Positions 1-11,378 are shown, numbered from the stretch's first letter. The stretch: 64,000 bases of DNA from Topomyia yanbarensis (GCF_030247195.1 NC_080671.1:83512370-83576369); one strand, 5' to 3'. Made by a program: numbers and translations. Notes: a model not told the origin generated them from the sequence alone.

Positions 1-307
1 TGATTGCAATGCAGTCTCTTTCCATTCATCCTTATAGCTTTCATATTGTTTAGTTCGGAATTCTCGTGCAGGAAATATGGATAAATAAGTCCTATACAGA
101 CCAATACTGTGAAAAAGAAATGGTTCAAACTACTCAGTATATCTAGATATGGACGACGAGAAGTTAGAAGACACATTGTAGTTGCATCCCCCATCGAGAG
201 TGGGTACTTTGGGAGACTTCTTTTCCTGGATCTAATTTGTGGATGTTTTTGGTCTAAAGGATCAATTATTTTTCATAAAAGTTCGTACCAATACAACGAA
301 TGTGCAG

Positions 308-791
308 CTGATACAACTCATGGTTCATTCGCCTGCTCAACGTTCCGTCTTCCATCTGCACGCCATCATAGATGGTACGCAACACCTTTCGTTCGAAAAC
401 TCCAAGGGCGCGTTGGTCCTCCACGAGCATAGTCCAGGTCTCGTGGCCGTAGAGGACCACCGATCTAATCAGCGTCTTGTAGATAATCAACTTCGTGCGG
501 CGGCGAATTTTGTTCAACCGGAGCGTCCTCCGGAGTCCAAAGTAGGCACGATTTCCCGCCAAGATCCGTCTCTGAAATTCTCTGCTGTTATCATTGTCAT
601 CGGTTACCAGTGAGCCCAAATGCATTAATCACCCAATTACATCACCGTCAATCCGAACTCGGGTGGGAGGTTCACATTGTCGTCTCCAGAACCTCTTCCT
701 CTCATGTATTTTGTCTTCGAAACGTTGATGGCAAGTCCAATCCTGCTGGCTTCAGCTTTCAGTCTTTGAGCATATATTTCATTCAAAATTC
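308..791 (-). pseudogene. RTE-clade reverse transcriptase fragment (C-terminal half)
   Basis: Read on the minus strand, this segment encodes the late RT and thumb part of an RTE-type LINE ORF. It begins with residues resembling NEIYAQRLKAEASRIGLAIN, passes through a KTKYM block, and continues into NRAYFGLRRTL, TLIRSVVLYGHETW and RKVLRTIYDGVQMEDG. The frame shifts after a PPE motif near 650, and an in-frame stop follows at about 627, so it is dead. A second copy at 48.1-48.7 kb is clearly alike (YKTLIRPVVLYGHETWTM), and homology between the two ends near 308 at the NHELYQL codons. RTE elements carry an AP-like endonuclease and an RT; no endonuclease is present here. The fragment is 5' truncated and degenerate, and no TSD was found. 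Confidence 0.85.
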
Positions 792-1103
792 AATAGAGAT
801 ACGAATAGTTTAAATATCGCACGTGGAATGCATTTTTTGAAAATTTTCATCGTCAAACTTTCATATTACCCAGTTAAGCCAAATATTTTTCTGATATAGC
901 TATGAATTTCCTTAATTATAGTGTAGATACAGGCTTTGAATACAATTGAATTAAAGTTGAGTTGATGTAGCAGCAGACCAAAAATAGTTTTGTTTTCTCA
1001 AACCTTCGCAATTACAATTAATAAATATTTCAGATTGGCAGAAGATCTTATCCCACAATTTAGAAATAGCTAGATAGATGCGATAGAAGAGAGACAGAGA
1101 GAG

Positions 1104-1153
<50 letters not shown>

Positions 1154-1928
1154 TGTGGGGGGGGGCGTGTGAGGAATGGCAAATGATGGTTAATGCAGCG
1201 ACATTATTTTTATAGGAATATTATTATGATATATTGATTCTAACATTCTTATCATAAATAATGTAAGTAGTAATTTTTGCGCCATAACCAGTATAACCTA
1301 AATCTTGCAAAAGAGATAAATTTTCGCTAGATTTTTGGGCTTCAACCATACAGTTGCTTTCGGTGACGCCACAAGTATAATTATCTTAGAAATCTTTTAT
1401 CTCACTACTAGGTGAATTACTTGTTGATTGATGTATTGATGTATATAGTGTTTCCTATACTTTTAAAATTTTGTAGATACCCAGTTTTGAAGAAAAACTA
1501 ATGAAAAACACCAAAAACTACACTTTTTACTAAGTTTAAAAGGCTCTATCGCTCTTATAATCCACAATTTGTACAAACTAACTAACCAAACTTCTCCATT
1601 TGGATCTCCAGAAAAATAAAAAAATTCTGAAAAAAATCTAAGACAGTTCAGAAGCACTTCAATAAGCATGAATTTGAAATTTTACCCAAAAATCGGCCCA
1701 TTTTTCGAAGAATCAAAATTCGCCACCAGTAGGGAGCGTTTTAGCAAATTCACTCCGAAGAAGAAAGTGGTCCTGATACCCTAAACTTTCATTTAAGAAG
1801 TGAGCCCGATGACTTTTTTAACATGATGTCATTTTGGGACACCCTAGTATTGATATACCATCAAACATTTACCTCATGATTGAACGCAATGCCTAATCCA
1901 AGGGATAAATACAAGAACTCACTGTTTC
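792..1928. other. AT-rich sequence without recognised gene
   Basis: No supported ORF or RNA gene is visible. The stretch is AT-rich and contains a (GA)n microsatellite. The open frames are short and low in complexity. Confidence 0.6.
1086..1154. repeat. (GA)n microsatellite
   Basis: An almost pure GA dinucleotide tract with a few interruptions, followed directly by a run of about nine G at 1156-1165. Purine-only on the plus strand. Confidence 0.95.
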
Positions 1929-1942
1929 TTCATCAACTCATT
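1929..1942. repeat. TSD, left copy (TTCATCAACTCATT)
   Basis: This 14-bp word recurs exactly at 4212-4225 on the other side of the truncated I-clade LINE. It abuts the poly(T), which is the complement of the element's poly(A) tail. This is the expected product of target-primed reverse transcription. Confidence 0.9.
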
Positions 1943-2809
1943 TTTTTTCAATTTGTTTATTTGATAAGGCACGTATGCGTTAGCTTAAAGGTGCCATTTT
2001 TTCATTGTTTTACATTTTGAATTTCTTAAAACTAGGGGGTTACACATTTCAATATTATTTTGTTTTATATAATGAAACTAAAAAAAAACTTTACAGCTAA
2101 CTTATACATATAAAAGAGGGTATAATATAATATTCGTAAGATTTGGGGGACGGGTCATTTGTGTGTTCTTTGTATAGTAATTCACTTTATGATTTTTAGA
2201 AGGGAGATTGTAGGAGAAACTAATTATTAACTAAGCGGAACATTTTACAAGCTTATTAACTAGAAATAACTAGGTTCAAGGTTCAAGATTAGGGGAAATA
2301 ATTAGGGCTATTTTAAAGTAGTGGTACTGTTGTGCATTTCTTAACGAGATTAAATATTGTTCAACGAAAACTAGAAGATAGGGGGGCACATAAATTTTGG
2401 GAAGATATTCAAGGGGAGAAGGGGGTGAAGTCATACATCTGTGTATCAGAGACATGGGAGAGAGGGTGGACAAGGCTAAACGGGGGGGGGGGGGGGTATA
2501 TAAACTTTCAGTTTCCGGCATCAGGAATCAACGTCCAGGATTACAGATTCGAACGGATGTATCAAGTATTGGGACGCCGGGCGGTTTTCCTCGAGCCGGC
2601 AGGGGTTCCTCCAGACGATTTCGTAGTACGGCTCAGATACGGATCGGGAACACACCGCGCTGCGCGTGTGATGTTGTACTGTAGATCTCGTGTTGTTGGT
2701 TCATTCGACAGATGTTTTGTCTCGTCTTGGAGTCGTATCAAACCATCGTTGGGGTACGGTAGGCGGAAGAGGGCACTTCTGGGAATGATAAGAGAAAAGA
2801 TAGGGGCAT
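1943..2809 (-). other. 3' UTR and A tail of the truncated I-clade LINE
   Basis: It matches the 3' UTR of the full copy (28733-29577) throughout. It ends at the T run at 1941-1948, which is the A tail read on the opposite strand. It carries no ORF of its own. Confidence 0.85.
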
Positions 2810-4211
2810 TTAAATTTGGATATTGATGGTTTTGAGGAACGTGTATATAAGGGACATGTAGAGAATATCGCGGCTTGCTAGTACATCTCGAACCGGGACA
2901 TTGGGTGATCTTCCTCGGGCCCGAAGGGAATCGAATAGTTGAGATCTGGCAGAACAGTACTCGGCGCATGCCCAGACAACATGTTCGATTTCGTGATAAC
3001 CGTTGCCACAAGCGCAGATACCGCTATCCACGAGCCCAATACGCCGGAGATGTGCGTCCAGCGTGTAGTGATTGGACATGAGCCGAGACATCACGCGAAT
3101 GAAATCCCGACCCACATCCATCCCTCTGAATCAAGGTTTCGACGATACCTTAGGGATTATCGAATGTAGCCACCTTCCCAGTTCACCATTGTTCCATGAA
3201 GTTTGCCAACTTTCGAGGGTTCTCTGATGAGTGATACTGAAAAATTCGCTGAAGCTAATTGGTCTTTCATATATGTCACCTTGTAAAGCGCCCGCCTTAG
3301 CTAAAGAGTCCGCTTCTTCATTACCTGGAATGGAGCAATGCGAGGGAACCCACACTAAGGTAATCTTGTACGATCTTGCAGACAAAGCACGCAGGCGCTC
3401 CCAGATTTTCCCCAGAAAATATGGAATGTGCTTTCTAGGTTTCATTGAACGGAGAGCCTCGATTGAGCTGAGGCTATCCGAGACAATAAAGTAATGATCG
3501 GTGGGCAAAGTATCAATGATCCCAAGGGTATACTGGATAGCAGCAAGTTCTGCGAGGTAAACTGAAGCAGGATCAGTGAGTTTGAATGAGGCGGTGAGGT
3601 TTTGATTGAATATACCGAAGCCAGTGGAGCCGTCGAGGCTTGACCCGTCGGTGTAAAACATCTTGTTGCAGTCGACTTCTCGAAATTTACTATGAAAGAT
3701 GCTTGGGATCACTTGCGGGCGTATGTGATCCGGGATTCCACGAATCTCGTCTTTCATGGATGTGTCGAACAATACAGTTGAATCAGAAGCATGAAAGAGA
3801 TTGACACGGTTGGGATAGTATGAAGAAGGATTGATATTTTGTGCCATGTAATCGAAGTACAAGGACATAAATCGGGTTTGAGAATTGAGCTCGACAAGCC
3901 TTTCGAAATTTGCAATTACTAACGGGTTCAAGATATCGCATCGGATGAGCAATCGATATGAGAGTTCCCAAAATCGATTTTTTAGCGGAAGGAAGCCCGC
4001 CAGCACTTCTAAACTCATCGTATGTGTCGAGTGCATACAACCCAAAGCAATACGCAAACAACAATATTGGATTCGCTCTAGTTTGATGAAATGTATGTTC
4101 GCAGCGGAGCAGAAACAGAAACTCACCGACAATATTGTTGTTTGGTACAGCCTGATCAGGTCTCCTGGGTGGGCACCCCACCATGTTCCGGTTATTGTAC
4201 GGAGAAAGTTG
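2810..4211 (-). pseudogene. I-clade ORF2 remnant: RT end, RNase H, C-terminal CCHC
   Basis: Translated on the minus strand, the remnant opens with FLRTITGTWWGAHPGDLIRL (RT thumb). It then shows RNase H signatures: MFYTDGSSLDG (first Asp), YLAELAAIQ (Glu), YFIVSDSLSS (Asp) and GNEEADSLAK (last Asp). At 3131-3133 a TGA replaces the Trp codon of KPWFRGMDV in the full copy, cutting off the last ~107 codons. Beyond it the same frame continues through MDVGRDF and the zinc-knuckle-like CACGNGYHEIEHVVWAC to a TAA at 2810. A 12-bp in-frame deletion after TTILSV removes four residues (MEYG and neighbours). RNase H after RT places it in the I group rather than most Jockey elements. Confidence 0.9.
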
Positions 4212-4225
4212 TTCATCAACTCATT
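4212..4225. repeat. TSD, right copy (TTCATCAACTCATT)
   Basis: Exact repeat of 1929-1942, marking the 5' truncation point of the inserted LINE. Confidence 0.9.
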
Positions 4226-4484
4226 ATTTTGTCTTTAAAGTGAACTTATATATTGATTTTTGAGAAATAGTTCATTTATTATAAAGGTGATTCACAAAAT
4301 GTTCTCAACATCGAATTCCTTGAATCACGTAGATGTGTTTTCATACCCCGATATTCAAAATCGGTTTAGTTTTGCCCCTAAAACACCAGTAAAGAAATAC
4401 TCTGTATGAAACAATCTCATTTTTAATTAGTGGAAATTGGTAAGCGAGGACTAAAAATACAAGATGGTTAACATCTCCGCCGCT

Positions 4485-4915
4485 CGTGCACAGATTTAGA
4501 CAATCTATAGCTTGTTAGAAAGGTATTTTTACAAGCTTTCTATTTATGTGCAATGTGGGACAATAATGTATTGTTCGAAAGTTATTTGCAAAAAACTTGC
4601 TGTGTTTTGACAAAATCGCCCATATCTCAGAAAGTAAACAACATATCGAAAATCAAAAATAATAGTGTCAAATGGCAACGTTGGGCCTTTCATTTGAAAC
4701 TAATTTCATTAAGATCGGTTCAGCCATTGCTGAGATAATTACATGACATTTTGTACATACATACATACACACATACACACACACACATACAGACATTGTC
4801 TCAATTTGTCGAGCTGAGTCGATTGGTATATGAGACTCGGCCCTCCGGGCCTCGGAAAAAGTTTTCAAAGTTTGAGCGAATCCTATACATTTCTTTTGTA
4901 AGAAATGTAAAAAGG
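4485..4915 (+). repeat. Compound mosquito interspersed repeat, copy B1
   Basis: It shares its order of motifs with the copy at 52860-53300: an ACAATCTAT.GCTTGTT.GAAAGGT block, then TTTCATTT.AAA, AAGATCGGTTCAGCCATTGC, an (AC)n tract, GTCGAGCTGAGTCGATTGGT and ACTCGGCCCTCCGGGCCTCGG-like ends, then TATACATTTCTTTT.TAAGAAATGTAAAA. No coding capacity; the short frames come from the (AC)n run. The superfamily is not recognised. Confidence 0.75.
4755..4796. repeat. (AC)n/(ATAC)n microsatellite
   Basis: A simple tract of CATA and CA units inside repeat B1. The same position carries an (AC)n in each related copy, near 5905-5945, 51655-51675 and 53165-53182. Confidence 0.9.
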
Positions 4916-6066
4916 TGCGAAATCGGCAGTCCCAAAAAGTCGATTTTTATAAAAAAAAATTTTTCGAGATAACATAAAATCTCGACGTTTCATGCATTTT
5001 AAAGATGTTTGGCATCAAATCAATCTTTGAAAAAAAAAATGAGTTCCGGCTTATATGGGAATTTCATATGTGACCGGACGATTTAGTCTATATTTCCGGA
5101 CCCATATAAGCGATCCGTACGAAATTTTATAGACATCTATGGGGATATTATAGCTATCATTTGGGACTAAGTTTGTGAAAATCGGCCCAACCATTTCCGG
5201 GAAACTGATATGAGTTTGCTAGTTATGAAAGATGGCCGCTTTTCCCGGGCACTTCCGGAACCGTCTATGGTGGTCAATGTAGTCAACGAAAGTTTGTTTG
5301 GCCGTCGGTGACCTAGAACTGCAAAGTTAAGTTATTTGAGATACATTTTAGCGAAATTTTTACCTTTTTTGCTTCCACCGGAGTATCGGTTTGAATCACA
5401 ATTTGCTATGTGATCGCACGCCACAACCAGTAACTCCGGAACCGGAAGTCGGTTGGGGATAAAATTTAATAGCCATTTACGGGGACGCAACATCTTTCAT
5501 TTGAGACTAAGTTTGGTTGATTCGGTCTAGCCATCTCCGAGAAACCGATGTGACTGTTAGTCTGAATTTGGATACTTCCGCCGGGGCTTCCGGAACCGAT
5601 GATGGTGGCCAATGTGACCAAAGAGACTTTGAATGGCTGTTAATGACCTAGTACTACAAATCGAAGCAGTTGTGGTCACATTTTGGAAAAATTTTCACCA
5701 TTATACATTCATTGCAGAATTTCTTAAAATCGACATTTTCTGCGTGATCGTACTCATCACCCTGTAATTCCGGAACCGGAAGTCGGATCCATTAGAAATT
5801 CAATAGCAGCCTATGGGAACGTTGCACCTTTCATTTGGGACTAAGTTTGTAAAAATCGGTTCATCCATCTCTGAGAAAAGTGAGTGAGATTGTGTTCGCG
5901 TACACACACACAGACGCACATACACACACATACATACACACACAGACATTTGCCGAACTCGACGAACTGAATCGAATGGTATATGTCACTCGGCCTTCCG
6001 GGCCTCCGTTAAAAAGTCGGTTTTCAGAGCAATTGCAATACCTTTCTATTGAGAAAGGCAAAACAT
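4916..6066 (+). repeat. Compound mosquito interspersed repeat, copy B2 with internal tandem units
   Basis: It contains about three degenerate units of roughly 300-400 bp. Each carries an AACTCCGGAACCGGAAGTCGG-type motif, a TTCATTTG.GACTAAGTTTG motif and a TCGGT..AGCCATCTC.GAGAAA motif. It ends with an (AC)n tract, CGGCCTTCCGGGCCTCC and TTGAGAAAGGCAAAA. A shorter relative with a single unit lies at 51370-51775. No protein-coding signal. Confidence 0.7.
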
Positions 6067-6939
6067 GAAAAAAATTGATATAGAACAAAATGGCGGCCAC
6101 TTGAAAATAAAGTATCGTTTTTCCGCATGATTTTTCAACTTTGGCCAGCTGTAAAAAATCGGTTATGATCAAAATATTGCGATTTTGTAGTGTACAAAAC
6201 CCGAGAATGTTGTCTCTTTTAGACGGGAAAAACCCGAAGTTGATTGGTTGAATGGTTCAAAAACGAAAATGCCCGCAGATTCGAATAATCTTTGACTTTT
6301 TTACACCTTACTCTCGAAAATTTTTATTTTATGGATGAAATCCCAATAAACATTATGCAGAACAGCGAACATGTCTAAGTCATTTTACTGCTTGAAAAAA
6401 ATTATTAAACATTAGGTACTTTTTGCCACAATTATGTAAGAGGACTCCCTTAATACCTCCTATCGGCCTATTCGGTTGATATTCGCTTAAGCAGACTCTT
6501 AACAGCGGGACACTATGAATTTACAGGTCATAAGCAAACCACCCGCTGTCATGGTGACAGTTGATTTTCCTTCGGAATGGCGTGTCGTTCCAAAGCACTC
6601 TTATTTCCATATGGCCTGCAATATCCTGACTGAAGATTAAAAATGGAAAATATCACACAAAAGTGTTATATCCAATAAGATTATCGTTTTACAAAGAGTA
6701 TCCAAAATTAATTTACTCAATACACGTTTAGGTTAAATATGGATTCGGCGGAGCAGCACAAAAATGGCAATCCATTTTGTTCGGTGACCATTTTTTTTTC
6801 GGTAATCGGCGTCGTGTAAAAATCATCGGCGAAGGCGGCATGGCGCGGTAGCACACACTTCTACCTGTTTAGACAAAAAGAAGAGCCCTGCAAGGCACAA
6901 TAACTTCTCTAACCACATTGTAAGGTTACGTAGTTTAGT
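6067..6939. other. No recognised feature
   Basis: AT-rich unique-looking sequence with no long ORF and no TIR or TSD that I could pair. A short G/C-richer patch lies at 6770-6860. Confidence 0.5.
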
Positions 6940-6949
6940 TTTAGCGCAA

Positions 6950-7065
6950 AGTTTAAATTCCTGTTAAATTTGCATTCCGGACCACTGAGCGAGGTTGCGG
7001 GCGGCTAGGACCCATTTTTAAATGCGAAAAGCTATGGAGTTATGCAGAGAAGTGGACGCTAGCCC
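6950..7065 (+). pseudogene. Older R1-like LINE, 5' fragment of split ORF2
   Basis: Plus-strand codons give RLRAAR and then KAMELCREVDASP, matching the linker before the RT in the R1-like copy at 41.8-42.5 kb (FRAARAAFKRKM, KELCRKIDVNPWGNAYRVV). The reading stops exactly at the poly(T) of R1-A and resumes at 10692 with NPCGNA.RVV, so R1-A interrupted this element. It contains stops and a deletion. Confidence 0.7.
7058..7065. repeat. TSD of R1-A, left copy (GCTAGCCC)
   Basis: It pairs with GCTAACCC at 10692-10699, one mismatch in eight. Both copies encode the same point (DA-N/S-P) of the interrupted older LINE, which supports a true duplication. Confidence 0.7.
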
Positions 7066-7309
7066 TTTTTTTTTACAGTGGAGAAGACCTTTACGTCCTA
7101 GCCCAGTACACGTGCTATTAGTAGGGTCCAATCAACCATACGGGGTGCACTGGGGGCGTGTCGGGCTCGAATGGTGACGCTGCCATTAATACCGACTAAA
7201 CTCCATTGGGCTCCGCCATCATTCCTCCCAGGAACTACCTCTCGGTAATACTTCTGGGGGGATGGCTGTACTAAATGTACTCATTCACACTCGCTCACGC
7301 GTTCATACG

Positions 7310-7530
7310 TCCTGTATGAGGCTTACTTGGGTGCTCTCTCAATCGCACTTTGATTCACTCTCAAACACTCCCACATGAGGCTGACTTTTGTGCTCACCTT
7401 TTTCGTTCCTTGCGAGGCTGACTTTTGTGCTAGCCTCTACCATACCATGTGAGGCTGACTTTTGTGCTCACCCTTAACATGCCGTGTGAGACTGACTTGG
7501 ATGCTCACCCTTTCACTCCTCTGCCACGCC
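7310..7530 (-). repeat. 37-bp tandem repeats in the R1-A 3' UTR
   Basis: GAGGCTGACTTTTGTGCTCAC-like units start at 7377, 7414, 7451 and 7487, a period of about 37 bp, with weaker flanking units. R1-B carries the reverse-complement array at about 61438-61640, so this is a family trait and not a local duplication. Confidence 0.85.
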
Positions 7531-7756
7531 ATGAGGCATCGATAGCTAAGTTCCAACATACTACGCTACGACCCTCCCGTCTTGGCATGAGGCAGTCCAC
7601 TTATACGCCTATACACTCACTCTTCTGTCTTGCTTCGGGGTGGCTGGGTTTACCCCTTACGCGGTTGCCATTCGCTGCGCCAACCTACCTCGGCATGAAC
7701 AGACCATTCACTCTCTTATTTTGCGCTTGGCCTTTTTCGCTCCAGCTAACCAATCA

Positions 7757-10691
7757 CTAGTTAGCCGTGCCCGCCGTCTGTTGCTCGGTTCGCCAGATTA
7801 CCTGTAGCCTACTGGCAATCTGGATGGTAGCAGCCGAGACTGCGTTCCACTTCTCCACCGTTTGACACATCCGCTGGATAAGGGTATCCGGGGTTGTGTC
7901 CCAGCCACAGACGTCAAGCATTGCTCTTCTTTCGACGTCGAACCGATGACATACGAACAGTATGTGTTCGGCAGTTTCATCTACACCTGGGCAGTCCGGG
8001 CAGACTGGGACCTCCGCGTGCCCGAACCTGTGGAGGTACTGACGGAAACAGCCATGGCCTGACAGGAATTGTGTCAGGTGGAAGTGAACTTCCCCATGGG
8101 GTCTTCCCACCCAGCTCGATATGCTAGGTATCAGCCGGTGGGTCCACCTACCTTTCGAGGAATTGTCCCACTCACGCTGCCATCTGGCGACCGAGGTCAC
8201 CCTGGTGCGCTCGCGGGCTCCCCTATTTCCACGTAGCTCAAAGCACTCCTCATCTTCCCGAATGACCAGCCCGACTGGCATCATGCTCGCTATCACGCAG
8301 GATGCATCGTGTGATATCGTGCGGTAGGCAGATATCACTCTGAGGCACATCACGCGGTAGGTGCTCTCCAGTTTCTGTAGGTAACTGGTTACCCTCAGTG
8401 CTCTTGACCATGACGGGCCGCTGTACCTGAGGATAGATACGGCAACGCCTGCCAGTAACCTACGTCTACTGGCGATACCTTTGAGCTGTTGGACATCATT
8501 CTCGATAGAGCCGCAACAGCAGTCGACGCTCTCTTGCATGTATAGTCGACATGGCTGCCGAAGGTCAGCTTGTCATCTATAATGACTCCGAGAGACTTCA
8601 GACTTCGCTGTGAAGTGATCGCGACTTCTCCCACATGGATAACTGCATATTGTGCCGACTTGCGGTTGTTGACGATAACTACCTCCGTCTTATGATGAGC
8701 GAGCTCCAGGCCTCTCGCGCTCATCCATTCCTCCACCGTGCTGATAGCGTGTTCTGCGGTTAGTTCTACCTCAGGAATTGACTCCCCGTAGACCTCCAAG
8801 GTTACGTCGTCGGCAAAGCCGACGATCTTGACTCCAGGAGGGAACTTCAGTCCTAGAACCCCGTCATACATGAGGTTCCATAGCACCGGGCCTAGGATCG
8901 AGCCCTGCGGGACTCCGGCGGTAATCGGAACCCTTTTCTGACCGGCATCGGTCTCGTATAGCAGTACGCGGTTTTGGAAGTAACTTTCCAGGATCCGGTA
9001 CAATCCCACCGGTAGGCTAAGCCGGTGTAACGAGAGCGCGATGGCATCCCAGCTTGCGCTGTTGAATGCGTTCTTCAAGTCAAGTGTCACTAACGCACAG
9101 TATCGAATACCTCGCCTTTTTCGTTGGATCGCTATCTCGGCAGTATTTATTACTGAGTTGAGAGCGTCCACTGTGGACTTACCCTTCCGAAAGCCAAACT
9201 GGTTGCTTGACAGGCCGTCCGTACCTTCCGCGTACGGGGTTAGCCTGTTGAGGATGATCCTCTCAAGCAGTTTGCCAGTCGTGTCGATCAGACAGATTGG
9301 TCTGTACGCCGATGGGTCGCCTGGCGGCTTCCCGGGCTTCGGCAACAGCACCAGTTTCTGCCTTTTCCATCTATCGGGGAAACGGCACTCGTCAAGGCAT
9401 CTCTGCATAGCTAGCCTGAACATGTTCGGGTTCGCTATGATCGCTGCCTTGAGTGCGTTGTTTGGAACTCCATCCGGCCCTGGAGCTTTGTTCATTGCTA
9501 GGGATTTAGCCACTGCGAGTAGTTCTTCATTCGTCACTGGAGCCACCATTTCGGCCGTGCCCGCACTGTCTCGTAGTGCAGGTGGCCAGGGGCTTGTGGC
9601 TCGAGACGGGAAGAGTACTTCGATAATCGTTGCCAAACGGTCCGGAGACCGTTCTGGGGGGTGAGAAGCCCCCTTTGGTCTTGGCCATCACAATCCTGTA
9701 GGCGTCACCCCACGGATTCGCGTTGGCACTCTCACACAGGTTGTCGAAACACGCTCTCTTGCTGCTTTTAATGGCCTTGTTAAGGGCCAATTTCGCAGCG
9801 CGAAACACTTCACGGCGGTTCTCTTTTGCATCCTCGGTGCGAGCTCTTTGCATCCTACGTCTAGCTCTGAGGCAGGCTGACCGTAGAGCTGCAATCTCGG
9901 CACTCCACCAGTATACCGGGCATCTGCCGTTTCTTGGCAGTGTTTTTCTCGGCATAGTGGCGTCGCACGTGCGTGATAGAACAGCTACCAGCGCATCCCC
10001 GCTTAGACTGTCGGTGTTGGCCTGCAGTCCCAGGGCCGCCGTGAAAGCTTCGCTGTCGAAGTGATTGGACTTCCACCCGCGTACCTGACAGGGATCTCCC
10101 GCCCTCGGATGCTGCACACCATAGTTGATCCTAAAGCGGATTGCTAAATGATCGCTATGGGTGTAGCCTTCGTCTACCCTCCATTCCATGCCTGGAGCCA
10201 GACTCGGGCTGGCAAATGTTACGTCAATCCACGCCTCCACCCCGTTTCTACGGAATGTACTAGCGGAGCCATTATTAGCTAGCACAGTATCGAGTTTCGC
10301 AAGCGCCTCCATTAGCGCTTGACCCCTGCTATTTGTACAGCGGCTGCCCCACTCCACTGCCCAAACGTTAAAGTCTCCCGCTATGACTACCGGTTTCCGG
10401 CCCACTAGGTCCGACGAGAGCCTGTCGATCATCTGGTTGAACTGTTCTATTGGCCACCTTGGTGGAGCGTAGCAGCTGCAATAGAACACACCATTGATCT
10501 TGGCAATCGCAACATCCTCGGCGGAGAGGTGTATTACCTCTTGAACCGGGAACTGTCCCGTTGTACAGATTGCCACCATTCCAGACCCGTCCGACACCCA
10601 ATTGCTGTTGCCGGCAGGGATGCGGTACGGGTCTGATAAGAGGGCGACATCTGTCCTCGACTCCGAGACCGACTGCCACAGCAGCTGTTGG
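7757..10691 (-). pseudogene. R1-A ORF2: AP endonuclease, RT, C-terminal CCHC
   Basis: The protein domains read in order on the minus strand. The endonuclease shows GVFYCSCYAPPRW, VIAGDFNVWAVEWG and YTHSDHLAIRF. The RT shows MNKAPGPDGVPN, LVLLPKPGKPPG, QFGFRKGKSTVDAL, LVTLDLKNAFNSASW, AGVPQGSILGPVLWNLMYD and GFADDVTL (catalytic FADD near 8806-8817). The C-terminal finger is CPDCPGVDETAEHILFVC. Two frameshifts break the ORF. One is an extra C in a C-run near 9660 (six C where R1-B has five). The other is a net 1-bp loss near 8485, after NSSKV. The family nicks target DNA and primes reverse transcription in the nucleus. The stop is a TAG at 7757-7759. Confidence 0.9.
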
Positions 10692-11372
10692 GCTAACCCC
10701 TGTGGCAACGCTTAACGGGTCGTGAGTCTATTCCGGTAGCACAACCCAACTGCATGGCCGCCTACATCACACGTTGAGGTAGACGGTGAAAATGCTAATG
10801 ACAAACGAGTCTCCAACGACGAGGTAGTGACAAAATGGCTGAAAGTGAGAAAAAGCTCCCCGTCCGGACGACATCTCCAACGTGGCACTGAAAACTGCGA
10901 TCCTGGCGTTTCAGACATATGCGGGACATGTTCCTGGACGATAGTTACATCCCGGATAGACGAAAGATCCAGAAGCAGATCTTACTGCTAATTCCAGCAA
11001 AACCACTAGGAACCTTAAAAAATCCAGCGTGTTGTGATCAGCATCGACGAACATTCAATTCCATCGATGCGTACGCTAAAGCCCCTGGGTTCGGTGGTCA
11101 ACGATCGGTTAAATTACAACAGCCATGTCGACTATGTATGTGTGAAGGCCGCGAGGACAACCGGGATGATCACCATCTGCATCGCTCTGACTGAGGATGT
11201 TTTTGTCCGGGCACGGAGGCTTCCGGAAGTAGCTGCATCGGTATGGACATGCTCCGTCATCCCTTTGCCCGGAGTGTGTAAGAGATGCCGGAATACGAAG
11301 TCTTCGAATGCAAATATTCAAAGGGGTACCAGCGAGACAGTCGACAATACCGTCGAAGAGATCTGACATGAT
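10692..11372 (+). pseudogene. Older R1-like LINE, 3' fragment of split ORF2
   Basis: It resumes the element interrupted at 7065. Plus-strand codons give NPCGNA.RVV, NPTAWPPTSHVEVDG and NDKRVSNDEVV, then PDDISNVALKTAILAFQ, RDMFLDDSYIPDRRKIQKQILLL, and after an internal deletion LKPLGSVVNDRLNYNSHVDY. These align with the R1-A RT (APGPDGVPNNALKAAI, LKSLGVIIDDKLTFGSHVDY) but are clearly diverged. Stops and the loss of the RT core, including the catalytic FADD block, make it dead. Its sequence is closer to the copies at 42 kb and 57-63 kb than to R1-A. Confidence 0.75.
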
Positions 11373-11378
11373 GAGCAT

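Larger units (their letters stand above)
1943..4211 (-). mobile_element. 5'-truncated I-clade non-LTR retrotransposon
   Basis: A minus-strand copy of the last third of the full element at 21873-29577, starting at the equivalent of about 27320. It carries the end of the RT, the RNase H, the C-terminal zinc knuckle, an 867-bp 3' UTR and an A tail. Perfect 14-bp TSDs flank it. The two copies are nearly identical by eye; the differences include a 12-bp deletion, a nonsense change and a longer homopolymeric G run near 2480-2493. Truncation from the 5' end is the normal outcome of incomplete reverse transcription, so this is a dead-on-arrival copy. Confidence 0.92.
7066..10691 (-). mobile_element. 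R1-clade non-LTR retrotransposon, copy R1-A
   Basis: A minus-strand copy of about 3.6 kb. It runs from the endonuclease start of ORF2 (AQQLLWQS) through the RT and the C-terminal zinc knuckle to a 3' UTR with 37-bp tandem repeats, ending in a T9 run (the A tail) at 7066-7074. ORF1 and the 5' UTR are missing, so it is 5' truncated. A second copy, R1-B, lies at 58336-61890. R1-A is inserted into an older plus-strand R1-like element, with an imperfect 8-bp TSD. Confidence 0.9.

Noticed and set aside
4751..4972. His/Thr-rich ORF
   Set aside because: It is a translation of the (AC)n microsatellite inside repeat B1. The same artefact occurs at 5880-6068 and on the opposite strands.
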